Part shown: in pieces, positions 40,301-48,591 of the stretch
Layout of the letters: each line of letters opens with the position of its first letter
How positions within the stretch are numbered: the stretch's first letter is position 1
Assembly: GCA_964019335.1 (NCBI GenBank)
Contig: OZ025665.1
Location: forward strand, 407,398 to 471,397
Source: Diplonema japonicum
Lineage: Eukaryota > Euglenozoa > Diplonemea > Diplonemida > Diplonemidae
Reading direction: 5' to 3'
Length of the DNA: 64,000 bases
Translations under genes and position numbers: made by a program
Notes under the pieces: generated by a model
What the model saw: the letters and a program-made list of their open reading frames with translations, nothing else
Database searches by the model: none
Told to the model about the DNA's origin: nothing

Positions 40301-41695
40301 CCCCAGCTCTCCTCCTAGCTTTGAGATGTTCCTCAACAAGTTACGGGTCTCTGTCGACATCACTCCGCAGCCTCCTTCCTCCTGCAGTCGCGATATCCTG
40401 TCTTGTCCTGCTCGTATCTTCTTCTTGAGCTTCTCGAGCCGTATCTGCCTGGTGGGGGCAGCCCCGACTGCCGTCCCCGTCGACCTCGCGCTTAGTTCCA
40501 TGGGTATTGGCCTCCGCACGTTTCCCCTCCCTGTGTACGATCCTCGTGATGGTCCTTCGTACCCATGTAAGAGGTACGTCTCCGCCATGTTCGAGATTTC
40601 CGTCAGCGCTTCTGTCGGCTTCTTTGCTGCGATGTACTCCTTGTATCTCGACTCCTGCACCAGGTTTGCCGCCACCGCGGCAGGCGCTCTCTTCGTCTTC
40701 GGGATCTCCTGCGGCACCACATATCTCAGGACTTCCTGGTGGAAGGCCGGGACGTTGAGGGTCACGGCCAAGCAGCGGTGATCTGAGCCCAGAATTGAGC
40801 CGTCCACCCTACAGTGTCTGAGGCCCTGCGCTGCCACCGCGTTCAACAAGATCCTGTCAATCCTTGTCCCACAGTTGGTCTTCACGAAGGTGTCCTCCAG
40901 TGGTGTCCCTTCCCGCCTCGCACAGAAGTCCGCGGCGTCAATCCAATCTGTCTGCAGGGCTTTCTTCAGTACTGGGGATCGGTGTTCATCGGTGTTGAAA
41001 TCCCCCACCACCGCCACTGGCACGTTCCCAAGCTCAAACCTCAGGCGGTGCAGTATGTAGTTCAGGAGTTCCTCTCGCTTTCCCTTCTTGATGGGGTCCT
41101 GGCCGGAGTGGCAGTAGACGTTCACTATGTGGAACCAGCGTTTGTCGGCGTCTAGCGACACCTTGACGTGCGTCCACCGATCTTTGTGCGGTCCGCTCGT
41201 TTCACATCGAACTGCTGTCCTCGGCTTCTTCACCAGTGTTCCCAGCCCTCCTCGTTCTGCTATGGTCAGCGAGGTGACTCCCTTGGACTTCCTCCCCGGT
41301 TGCGGTTTGCTCCACAGCCTTTCGTACTGCTTCCCCCACTCGTCCTCTCTCAGTACTCGTTCTATTTCCAACTGCGTTTGCGCCGTGAGTGCCGTCTCCT
41401 GCATGCAGAACACATCCGGGAGGACACCCGCGTACTCTCCGAGACGGTTGTTCAATGACGATCCATTATGTGTTAGGATCGTGAAGCTATTCCCCGCTGG
41501 CGGGCGGGGCACGATGGGTCCCGGGTTTGGCTCTATCCCATCCACGACCAGTCGCTCGAATTTCTTTTCGGCTAACCCTTTTGGGTCATATTTCGATGGT
41601 TCAAGTGATGTTGATGATGATGATGTTACTGATGATATCGATTTTGATGATGATGAGGGGAGGGGATTGGCGCGTGAGTGGGGGTCATCGTTCAC
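37349..41695 (-). CDS. LINE ORF2: AP endonuclease, reverse transcriptase, CCHC finger
   Basis: About 1448 codons. After a Ser-rich leader there is a 2A-like motif DGIEPNPGP (about 52-60), then an apurinic-type endonuclease with CMQET, VVGDFNTD and GSDHRC, and a reverse transcriptase with GFRPKHSTTSALIDL, LALDFRKCFDLVP, ILQGCPLSV and the catalytic SYADD (YADD about 833-836). A CCHC-type finger CDLCPTKHADTV to HQLYEC lies near 1185-1207. All catalytic motifs are present. The frame has no ATG at its beginning: the first codon given here is GTG, and the first in-frame ATG (about codon 98) is inside the endonuclease. ORF2 is in the same frame as ORF1, separated by a TGA (41702-41704), so translation probably needs readthrough or reinitiation. 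The stop is TAG. Confidence 0.9.
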   Translation of the reverse strand: MNDDPHSRANPLPSSSSKSISSVTSSSSTSLEPSKYDPKGLAEKKFERLVVDGIEPNPGPIVPRPPAGNSFTILTHNGSSLNNRLGEYAGVLPDVFCMQETALTAQTQLEIERVLREDEWGKQYERLWSKPQPGRKSKGVTSLTIAERGGLGTLVKKPRTAVRCETSGPHKDRWTHVKVSLDADKRWFHIVNVYCHSGQDPIKKGKREELLNYILHRLRFELGNVPVAVVGDFNTDEHRSPVLKKALQTDWIDAADFCARREGTPLEDTFVKTNCGTRIDRILLNAVAAQGLRHCRVDGSILGSDHRCLAVTLNVPAFHQEVLRYVVPQEIPKTKRAPAAVAANLVQESRYKEYIAAKKPTEALTEISNMAETYLLHGYEGPSRGSYTGRGNVRRPIPMELSARSTGTAVGAAPTRQIRLEKLKKKIRAGQDRISRLQEEGGCGVMSTETRNLLRNISKLGGELGIEHCRVDDAESVDVIQEDLEVAECFTEGELADLITSRKRAQTRAYERSIRTNFAKERRHVTAWMNNSTKQGTQTVDAADGGVTANLKKMDKVMRTAWSDIFCARTPEDEPQFDEFQRRYGEHIKSNPMAHAPIDAKLLKEVIGKKADKGACGVDGWRIGELKRLPAPILQAFADLFNLIEETGEWPMQVTTALVSLIPKGEGTAPLDHRPITVTSTIYRLWASARLVQVLKWQERWITPRQHGFRPKHSTTSALIDLCTKLELALVEDEPLEGLALDFRKCFDLVPQQLSHELMLALGLDPAIARALQGMYGQISRRFKFPIGIGATFKATNGILQGCPLSVIIINALLAVMIRTIEKEAPGTEVLSYADDTYLLAELEKTLQAAVNGTLEFCGLTGMKLNPEKTVAFGTKKGFRSKVLGDRTVTQKGREVAVPYRTVTSFKALGVMVFTNRTGTTWNEPATEAANKLDRLGGTSLSFETKGYLIGTSVLPSCLYSSPFSPPSDEALKKLTTRVTCNLWGPHFRGRSPAAVNTVLLKGHINDPLSYVICHSLKVISSALERTGLGQRVRQIVQRYGSQRTPLGPVGNLICRWMPRIGWDWEKMEIATELEWPKRGSAFRAAVRAARSATLATERKTVSGLGEGADPKTNDLWRTAKDRHLAFCIKRVIAGGIPYLSPYARAGPKCVPPTKEDDESEGRSEEEEDQDEPAAHEGQDESGFECDLCPTKHADTVTLLRHQLYECPPAREELIREEMEPLRDRTGWPLCLELHAILPRGNGFEHLEKLQRYLAMVVEKRDEGLMQAEGGNKKLPWEREVTGKVTPVPTTAQLGTVVGLLEQFGEPLLEWMGKLRWVEGDTDSEVSAAELALDFEETTGKSLGVYNMQRKARRIKLLVERANAVCRTRRIRRPFPADGAKRVKSLTAIGGKAAIGFNRRPIFASRQTAQKLQELKGTYKKERVSRLRKALKATIGTKAMLQKGSINR
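41516..41548 (-). other. 2A-like NPGP motif in LINE ORF2
   Basis: Encodes VVDGIEPNPGP. The 2A consensus is D(V/I)ExNPGP; here Ile-Glu-x-Asn-Pro-Gly-Pro is kept but the Asp two positions before Glu is Gly, with an Asp one residue earlier. Upstream residues are Ser-rich then Lys/Glu/Leu/Val. Similar motifs near LINE ORF N termini are known from trypanosome L1Tc-type elements and other non-LTR elements. Activity is untested. Confidence 0.7.
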
Positions 41696-41701
41696 TTCAT
41701 G

Positions 41702-43984
41702 TCACTTCGCGCATGCTCGGCAAACACACACCATACAATCCTGCTGGAGGCACTTTACACCTTGTCTCTTCTTCGTGAGGGCCTCCCCACAAACACTGCA
41801 TCCCGCGTCCCAGTGATGGAACACATTGTTGAAAACGTGTGAGCTCCCGGTCGCCTTGCAGATTCTCCAATCGCAATCTTCGTCCTCGTCCTCTCCCTCT
41901 GGTTCTCGTTCCATTTCCTCGTCTTCTTCTGTTGGTGGGGGTCCCAAGTCGTCGTCATCGTCCGTAAAGTCAAAAGATTGTTCTTTTCCTTGGGCTATTT
42001 TCTGTGCGAAGGTCTGTCCAAGGGGGGCCGGCCCGCTCTTAACCTGCTTCATCAGTTCCCCGATCTGTTTGGACATCATGTCCATTTGCGTCCCCATTTT
42101 CTGGACTTCCCTCTCCAGTCGGGCGTTTTCCTGCCTTAGCCTCTCTACCTCCGCTGTAGGTTTGACCTCCGGTGTCGGTCCTCCCGCGATCTTTTTAAGG
42201 GCGTGCTCGATGGCGGTGAGCCTGTCTTCCACTGCAGAGGTTTGTTGTTTGTTCTCTGCTGTCTTTGTCTTCTGCGCTTTCTCAGTCGAGGCACCACCTG
42301 TGCTGGGGCGTGGTCCTGTCTGCTTTGAGTCCGATTGCTTTCCGTGTCTGGCGGGGTCGCTTGTGCTGGGCCGTGGTCCCCCCTGTGTCGGGCCATTCTT
42401 GAGAGCGTTCAGGAACGACTTTCCCGGTGTTGCCGCCCTGCCCCACACCTGGGTTGTCCTCGGCTTACCGTTCGGTGGTGGTCCCTCATCCTGAGCAATC
42501 CTGCAATGCAGAACGTCCCCCTGCGGTCCCGTAATACGGAGGGATGTCGTCGGCGGTTGCGGTCCTCGTATCAGCCAGCACTTCGTGTTGCCCGCCCAGC
42601 TGCCGCGCACTGGTACACCATTCCATCCTATGGCCCGCAGGATGTGTCGCACCTGCACTTCCCCCGCCTCACGGTAGAGCCCCGAGAGTCTCCACATCGG
42701 CTCCCCGTGTTGTCCGCTCTTCCTCGTCTCCTCTCCGAGTATTCGGCTAAGCAGCGGAATCTTCCCTTCTTCTGTGGTTCTGACACCTAGTCTCCCGTCG
42801 GACTCCCTCAGGGCCAGGCCGTGTCCCTCGCCGAAGCTCAGCGCCTGTTCCAGCGTGGTCTCTTTCGGCAGCCATGCAACTGGCTGCGGCTTGCCATCCC
42901 TTGGTTTGATGAAGACCCCTTTGCTTCCGGACCCCTTTACCATGTTGGCGAGCTCGACCTTCGGCAACGTCACCAGTGCGTCTACGTGGGGGTTCGGGCC
43001 GCTCGACACCTTGGACACTGCTATGATCGACTCGAACTTGAGGACTTCTGTCAGCCACTTCCTTGGCGACGTTGCCGCCGTCTCCCACAGTGAAGAAGGT
43101 ACATATGCCTTCGGTATGATTACCGCTGCCCTGCTGTAGTGCTCCCCTAACTTTACGTCCCGTGTGTCCTCCCTTGTGACGCGTTCTATTTTTCCGGATA
43201 GTAATAGCACGAACATCCGTCTGTTGGAGTATGCCTTCCCATCTTGCAGAACGATGTCGTGCTTGTGTCTTCCTTCACCGTCCTTCTTCAGCAATAAGGC
43301 CTTGTTCCCCGTCCACTCCTGTCCTGCTGCCTCCTCCACGCACTTTTCACTGGCCATCGCTACCCCGTCCTTGCCCTCGAGTAACTCCTCCCACGTTACG
43401 AAAGGGACGTTGTACTGGTCGCTTTCTAGCTTCCACGCCCTTTCCTCCTTCTTCGTCATCCTTGCTTTTCGTTGTGGTTTGCCGACCACCGTCCACGCCT
43501 TCTTCTGTCCATCCGCTACGGGGACCCCTACTTTTGGGGGGGTGAAGTCCGTAGCTGTCACCCCTTTCAGTGCCGACGGTGTCCTCGGCTCGATGACGCC
43601 GTAGAAGGACTTCCCGTCGAAGGCGATGTGGACCGGCTTCTGTCCCTTCTTCGGTTTCCCAGGCACCGGGTAGACGATGAAGGTGTCCCCTGAGAAGGTG
43701 GCGACGTTGATGTCCATCCGCGTGGCCCTAGCCACTGCCAGCACACAGACCAGGTCTGCGCTCGTCCCGTCCTTCGAGTGGGCGACACAGTACTCGTCGT
43801 AGTCTGTGCCTTCCTCAAGGAGCTTCGTGTACTCCTTGTCGTTGCCCCGCAGCTCCTGCACCATGAGGCGCCGCACCTCATGTCCCTTCTTTCCCGTCTT
43901 CGACCCCGCCACCGCGTACAGCCCTCCGGCTCCTCCCTCCAGCCCCAGGCCGTACCCGCGTAACCCCGCTCGCAGTCTCTCCAT
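41702..43984 (-). CDS. LINE ORF1 with degenerate OTU-like domain and Cys/His finger
   Basis: A 760-residue protein. Residues 15-130 resemble an OTU cysteine-protease fold: GGLYAVAGSKTGKKGHEVRRLMVQEL matches the first OTU helix and DINVATFSGDTFIVYPV to VHIAFDGKSFYGVIEP match its later strands. The expected catalytic Cys position is Gly and the expected HY is FY, so peptidase activity is doubtful. The middle is basic, then a coiled coil near 620-655 (VERLRQENARLEREVQKMG), an acidic stretch and a C-terminal Cys/His-rich finger (HHWDAGCSVCGEAL to CLQQDCMVCVCRAC). An RNA-binding, gag-like role is inferred from position. The ATG at 43984 is the first after the leader. The stop is TGA. Confidence 0.75.
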   Translation of the reverse strand: MERLRAGLRGYGLGLEGGAGGLYAVAGSKTGKKGHEVRRLMVQELRGNDKEYTKLLEEGTDYDEYCVAHSKDGTSADLVCVLAVARATRMDINVATFSGDTFIVYPVPGKPKKGQKPVHIAFDGKSFYGVIEPRTPSALKGVTATDFTPPKVGVPVADGQKKAWTVVGKPQRKARMTKKEERAWKLESDQYNVPFVTWEELLEGKDGVAMASEKCVEEAAGQEWTGNKALLLKKDGEGRHKHDIVLQDGKAYSNRRMFVLLLSGKIERVTREDTRDVKLGEHYSRAAVIIPKAYVPSSLWETAATSPRKWLTEVLKFESIIAVSKVSSGPNPHVDALVTLPKVELANMVKGSGSKGVFIKPRDGKPQPVAWLPKETTLEQALSFGEGHGLALRESDGRLGVRTTEEGKIPLLSRILGEETRKSGQHGEPMWRLSGLYREAGEVQVRHILRAIGWNGVPVRGSWAGNTKCWLIRGPQPPTTSLRITGPQGDVLHCRIAQDEGPPPNGKPRTTQVWGRAATPGKSFLNALKNGPTQGGPRPSTSDPARHGKQSDSKQTGPRPSTGGASTEKAQKTKTAENKQQTSAVEDRLTAIEHALKKIAGGPTPEVKPTAEVERLRQENARLEREVQKMGTQMDMMSKQIGELMKQVKSGPAPLGQTFAQKIAQGKEQSFDFTDDDDDLGPPPTEEDEEMEREPEGEDEDEDCDWRICKATGSSHVFNNVFHHWDAGCSVCGEALTKKRQGVKCLQQDCMVCVCRACAK

Positions 43985-44007
43985 ACTGCTCGTCCTCTGC
44001 TCTGCTT

Positions 44008-44053
<46 letters not shown>

Positions 44054-44342
44054 CTTGTCAACTTCAATGTCTTCTTTTACCCTCTTTTAGCTCTCTTTTC
44101 TGCGATCTGCTTTCTCAACTTCTTTCAATTTTCTTTCTTTACAAACCGTATTACCTATTGACTTTATTGGCACGGTCGGACACCAATAAAGTACAGAAAA
44201 AGAAAAAAAAAAAAGAAAAAAAAAAAAAAAAAAAAAAAAAAGAGAGAGAAGGGCAAAAAGAAAGAGAGAGAAAATAGAAGTTAGAAAAAAGAGTGTGAAG
44301 CTAGCCGACAGCCGGGACAAGATTGAGACAAACAAACTAATG
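43985..44342. other. Homopolymer spacer upstream of the LINE
   Basis: Contains the T run at 44011-44049 and an A run near 44203-44240. No gene is seen. Confidence 0.6.
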
Positions 44343-45581
44343 CTAATGTCCAACACAAGCCTCGAGGGCTTCTTCACTGCTGGCGGAAGGCAGCGCAACG
44401 CTCTTCCTCGTAGTGCTGTCCAACTCGATGGCCACATTGTACTGCGTGTCGGAAGACTTGTAAATGATACAGCTGTTGTTCAGAGGTAACTTCATTGTGA
44501 AGATGAGGACAGGGGCTTGGTGCTCCTGAACCCCACCAGGGAGGAGGATGGTCTTGTAAAACGATGCCCAGTTCGTGACAGCACTCTGGTAGTCAAACGT
44601 CCATGAGTACCTCGACACAACATGCGGTGTGGTGTTGGCATGTGCCGCCCTTGTCTGCAAAGCCTTCCTGACAACCTGTGGTGTCACCACCTCATTCTTG
44701 TCGAAAGCCATCAATGCCAAATAGTTCCCAGCAAGGTCTGGGGTTATCTTCTCATGCCTGTTTCGGAGGTTCACTGCCATGAATCTTGCCGGCGATGCAG
44801 GCCACTTGTCAAGCCACCAGCTGGTGATGATATCGTTGGTCGACACAAACCCACCCGCAGCCTGGGCTTCCTTCTTCTTCTTCTCAATGTAGTCACCGCT
44901 TACCTTGAAGCATCCCAGTCTGTCTTTGCAGCACCATGGTGCAAGGTGAATCCACAGCAATCTATACAAACCGTTTAATATACGAATGTTGTTGTTGGTC
45001 TTGAAGCAAGGGAAGGTGGGGTGGTTGTAGTAGTTCTCAAGGATCTCGTCGTCGTAAGCCTGCTGCCTCTCGACGTTGAGTGTAGTGATCTCCATGTCGG
45101 TGGACAGCATGTTGAGGTAGGTGTGCAGAGTGGCCCCGTCGCCCAGGGAATGTGACACTGCGAAATACACATGATAGCCTTCCTTGTCAGTGGTCTCCCA
45201 TGCTATCACATGCATGAGGTGGGACAGGGTGCTCTTCATGTGATTTGTCAGTGCTTTTCTTACGGAGGCTAGCGGGGTCTCGGGGACGATCTCCTTCAGT
45301 GTTGGGTCGTCTGAGACTTTGAAGACCTTGTCCACATCAGCATCCTCTACTTCCGAAGGGTGCTGCAGGTACCCTTTCCCCATTCCTTCGATTACTACCG
45401 TTCCTCCCAGAATGGGGTTCGCCTTCATGATGCTCAGTATTCTGTCTTTCAAGTACTCCTTGGGCAGGTCTCCTTTGAACCTTAGCAGCACGCCTGTGTG
45501 TACTGGCGAGATGAGGGCATCGAATTGTAAAAGCCTCACAATATTCATGTCGCGTGTTGTGGTGTTGGTTGTCGATGCCAT
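44343..45581 (-). CDS. HXXXDG acyltransferase, array copy 1
   Basis: A 412-residue member of the condensation/alcohol-acyltransferase superfamily. The catalytic motif is HSLGDG at 144-149. A conserved central block has CFKVSGDYIEKKKKEAQAAGG and STNDIITSWWLDKWPAS, as in other soluble CoA-dependent acyltransferases that use an HXXXDG histidine. Conserved starts are GDLPKEYLKDRILSIMKANPILGG. There is no signal peptide or membrane helix, so it is probably cytosolic. The substrate is unknown; alcohol, wax-ester or polyketide-type acyl transfer are all possible. It is the most divergent of five tandem paralogs. The ATG at 45581 has an AAAATGG context. Confidence 0.8.
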   Translation of the reverse strand: MASTTNTTTRDMNIVRLLQFDALISPVHTGVLLRFKGDLPKEYLKDRILSIMKANPILGGTVVIEGMGKGYLQHPSEVEDADVDKVFKVSDDPTLKEIVPETPLASVRKALTNHMKSTLSHLMHVIAWETTDKEGYHVYFAVSHSLGDGATLHTYLNMLSTDMEITTLNVERQQAYDDEILENYYNHPTFPCFKTNNNIRILNGLYRLLWIHLAPWCCKDRLGCFKVSGDYIEKKKKEAQAAGGFVSTNDIITSWWLDKWPASPARFMAVNLRNRHEKITPDLAGNYLALMAFDKNEVVTPQVVRKALQTRAAHANTTPHVVSRYSWTFDYQSAVTNWASFYKTILLPGGVQEHQAPVLIFTMKLPLNNSCIIYKSSDTQYNVAIELDSTTRKSVALPSASSEEALEACVGH

Positions 45582-46414
45582 TTTATTTCTTCTTCTTTTT
45601 TCTTTTTTTTTTTTTTTTTTTTTTTGTAGTGTTTCCTTTTTTTTTTTGGTTGCAAACAAATGAGGAGGGAGAAAATGAAATGTAAGATATCAAGTAATAC
45701 TCAAGAAAGAAGGGGGGGAAAAAAAACGTAAAAATCACTGCTTCTCGAGTATTTCACATGTCCTGTTATATTGCTAGAATAAAGTATTTAGTCAACTGCA
45801 TCGTCCAATACTCCCTTTTGGCGCATCGCCGACGTGACGAAATAAAATGGGCTAAATTCGCACGCTGGTGCGAGCTTCAAGGGAGCTAAACGATCCAGAC
45901 ATGGCGTGCCACGGGGCATTTATTCGCCGTAAGTTGGTGTGCGCATGTATCTCCAGCTCTCTTTGGGAGGATTTGCCCCCCAATTCGAAGCGCATATGCG
46001 GTGAATCCGGGCCCCTTAAAAGATACAAAAAGGAGTTTTTTCACGTCCGGATAACTTGTTCACCCAAGAAAACGAGGAGCAAAAGAAAGGGGAAGAAAAA
46101 AAAAAAGAAAAAAAAAACCGATGATCATTCTTTTTTTTTTTTTTTTTTTTTTTCCTCTCCCCTTCTTCTTTAGTTCTTTAAAAAAAGCGAACAGGATTCT
46201 TAATCGCATAGTCTGGTGTCTGGCCCAAAGGCACAAAAAGGCGATTTAGTTACACAAGATAGCCAAAACTGAAAGCTAGAAGAGTTGTTAGGAGGAGAAA
46301 AAAAGAAGGAAAACCGATGCAGTTGGGGAAAGCAGGTGGTAGTGAATTAAATCCGACAGTTTACCAGCGTTGGTACTGGAAGTTTTGTTTCAGTGGTTTA
46401 CACTGAATTAACGT
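45582..46414. other. Spacer with array-associated repeat
   Basis: Between array copies 1 and 2, before the piggyBac-like relic. It holds A and T runs and, at about 46196-46400, a sequence shared with 50570-50760 and 55140-55385. A plus-strand frame at 45868-46173 has no recognised domain; it may be transposon debris. Confidence 0.45.
46196..46400. repeat. Array-linked intergenic repeat, copy 1
   Basis: Shares, in order, AATCGCAT, a run related to GAAAGCTAGAAG, GGAAGAAAAAAGAG-type purines, a CGATGCAGTTG-like segment, GCAGGTGGTA and an AACGTTTAA-like end with intervals 50570-50760 and 55140-55385. It lies downstream of acyltransferase copies, so it is part of the duplicated unit. Confidence 0.6.
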
Positions 46415-48228
46415 TTAACCATCTATCAACGAGCGTCTATATATAGACGATTTGAAAAAAAATCTTTTACGCAAAGGGCTTTCAATGCAATACGGCCCGG
46501 CCCTTTCTTGCCGGCGGGGTCCTGCGCGGAAAATATGAAAAATATAAACTAAATGCTGCCCTAACTTAACAAGAAAATGAAAAAATAAAAAAAAACGCCA
46601 GCCCAAATTTACCCTTAAAAATCACTTCAAAAAAAGGCGCCCGGAAAGAGGCCGGAAGAGGACGTCATGAGTGATGGCAGCACTGATGGCTCATCCCTAT
46701 TATGCAATTTTGATACAAACAGTGATTCTGACACGAATTCGACCGATTCCGAGTCACAGCAGGGTGATTGGACGGCAAAGCCGGAGCAGTTGGAAGGCAT
46801 CCGGTTTCGTGAAGATCGGAATCCTTGTGGACCCTGTTTTGACATCAAAGGCTCAACGCCATACCATATATTCTCCCAACTGCTCGTCCCAAACTTTATT
46901 CGGGTCATAACTTCGAACAATGTGGCAAATGCGGCTAAAAAAGGTGTCTCCCTGGATCTCGATGCTGCTTCTCTGCGTACCTTCCTAGGTGTCCTTTTGT
47001 CGATGGACTTGGATATCAAGCCAGATTATTCTGATTACTGGCGCACTGGCTCCACGTTTCTCAACTACACCCCTGGGTACGCCACCGTCATGTCAAGAGA
47101 CCGCTTTTTGACTATTCTGGGAAATCTGTGTTTCCACAGCGAAACAAACAAGCGTGCTGACTTCTACCTATCGCGAAGGCCTCCCGGAGATCATGGATGC
47201 CCCAAAGAAGCGAGGCCGCAAGCCCAAGGACGCGCATCCCGTGGGGACACAGTTCCACCAGCACGCGAGCATCCTTTGCACCACAACGTGGCATGACATC
47301 AAGCCTGTGCGCTTTCTATCGACGTTGGATGTTCCAGTGAAGTCAAATTTGACCGTCCGCCAAAAGAGAATGAAAGCCGGAAAGGACATCTTGTTCCCCA
47401 CCAAGTGCATATTTACAACACCGCAATGGTCGGAACCGACCTGGGTGACGCTGTGACAAAACGCCATAAACGCACCCTTATGACTTAAAAGTGGCCCCTA
47501 AAAGTATTTTCGTACTTGTTAGGTAAATCTCTGGCGAATGCTTGGCTCGTTTGGAAAGAAGCCTTGCCCCCCAACACCCTGAGTACGAACGACAGTGTAT
47601 TGACGCCTTTCAAAGAGGCAGTCATCGAAGGGCTACTAGGGAGGCAGTCTAAACAACAGATAAAGTCAACTACAGAGCAGGCTGCCCCAATACCATGCCC
47701 CGAAACACAGAACGAGTGCTCTGAGACCCCAATGCGCCGTGACAGTACCTTCTGGGACCATTTCCCCGAAAAAGTAGTGCAACGTGCGGTGCAAGCATTT
47801 CAAGTCGAAAAGACCCCTATTTTCAGTGTTCAGCCTGCTTGGTACAACTTTGCGTGACTCCGTGCTTCAAAGACTGCCACCTTGCCGGGGATACCCCCAG
47901 AAACCCCTCCCGGGGTCAAAAAAGAAGTCCCCCAGCCCTGGGGCACGTACGAACCGCGTCAAGAAGGCCTTAAATAGCTTTTATAGAATTTTACAGTCGA
48001 TTTTTTTTGACTTGTTTTTTGTACCCCCTCTCGAGCACTTCAGGAACGATATTTTTGACAATGTTGTGGGGGTGGGCCCTGCTGTGGGCACCCTCTCTCT
48101 AGAATTGGGACATCTGGAGGCATTTCCGGGGGCATATAGCCCCGGCGTTGCGCTAGAATAGCTTTTTTTGAGGTTTTGAAAATTTAAAAAAATTGCTTAA
48201 AAAAATTTAAAAAAAGTTAAAAAAATTG
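46415..48228 (+). mobile_element. piggyBac-like transposon relic
   Basis: Interrupts the array-linked repeat unit. The left boundary is at a TTAA (46415-46418), the target sequence of piggyBac elements, followed by a short hairpin (GCGTCTATATATAGACG). The right boundary lies in AT-rich DNA with several TTAA candidates before the repeat unit resumes at about 48229. The transposase inside is broken. I could not identify matching terminal inverted repeats, so the limits are approximate. Confidence 0.55.
46667..47885 (+). pseudogene. Decayed piggyBac-family transposase
   Basis: Fragments of one transposase occur in three frames. The N-terminal part (46667 to about 47165) has an acidic Ser/Asp start and the piggyBac block FLGVLLSMDLDIKPDYSDYW with MSRDRFLTILGNLCFHS. 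After an apparent internal deletion, a second frame (about 47170-47400) gives LPEIMDAPKKRGRKPKDAHP and WHDIKPVRFLST. A third stretch (47516-47857) carries the late helical region (NAWLVWKEA, FKEAVIEGLL). A fourth frame at 47821-47880 gives the terminal Cys-rich finger CSACLVQLCVTPCFKDCH. Deletions and frameshifts remove most of the catalytic core, so it is inactive. It is the only plus-strand coding remnant in the window. Confidence 0.75.
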
Positions 48229-48272
48229 CTAATAAACTTGTGTTCTTCGTCCGAGTAAGGAGTATACACTTA

Positions 48273-48273
<1 letters not shown>

Positions 48274-48331
<58 letters not shown>
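48274..48331 (+). repeat. Long poly(A) tract
   Basis: An uninterrupted A run of nearly 60 bases in the 3' flank of acyltransferase copy 2. The matching place in the duplicate (about 50946-50977) is a shorter, interrupted A/G run. Confidence 0.85.
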
Positions 48332-48332
<1 letters not shown>

Positions 48333-48591
48333 GACAAGTTTTACCATTTTATTTTTCACTATGATTGGAAACGAAGTGGTTAGAACTGGTAGCGTGCCGA
48401 CCCCAAGTCCCCTATGAAAATCATCAAATATTCTTTACTGTGCATTGGGTTGCATAGAGCCCTCAAGAGAGGGAATGTGCACCAAGCTGGTAGAGAACCA
48501 CCTATTTAAAAAGGGGGTTCGGATCTGCACATTTTGAAAAACAAAGGGAGTCTATATGGGGAAACATTATTTCTGTTAGGCGGGAAGTCTT

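Larger units (their letters stand above)
37178..44008 (-). mobile_element. Full-length LINE (non-LTR retrotransposon)
   Basis: A minus-strand element with a gag-like ORF1 (41702-43984) and an endonuclease/reverse-transcriptase ORF2 (37349-41695). A short leader precedes ORF1, and just outside it is a run of about 38 A residues (minus strand, plus T at 44011-44049). The proposed 3' end is an A-rich tail at about 37178-37222. The exact boundaries and target-site duplication are not resolved. Both ORFs are long and open apart from the single TGA between them, suggesting recent activity. It lies in the same direction as the host genes, so it could be co-transcribed with them. Confidence 0.85.

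Noticed and set aside
37639-41816. Plus-strand frames across the LINE
   Set aside because: High-GC antisense shadows of ORF1 and ORF2.
37150-44060. Target-site duplication for the LINE
   Set aside because: I compared the flanks of the A-rich tail and the region before ORF1 and saw no convincing matching bases.
45868-46173. Plus-strand frame upstream of the piggyBac relic
   Set aside because: No domain, no ATG at its beginning and a homopolymer tail; it may be transposon debris but cannot be supported as a gene.
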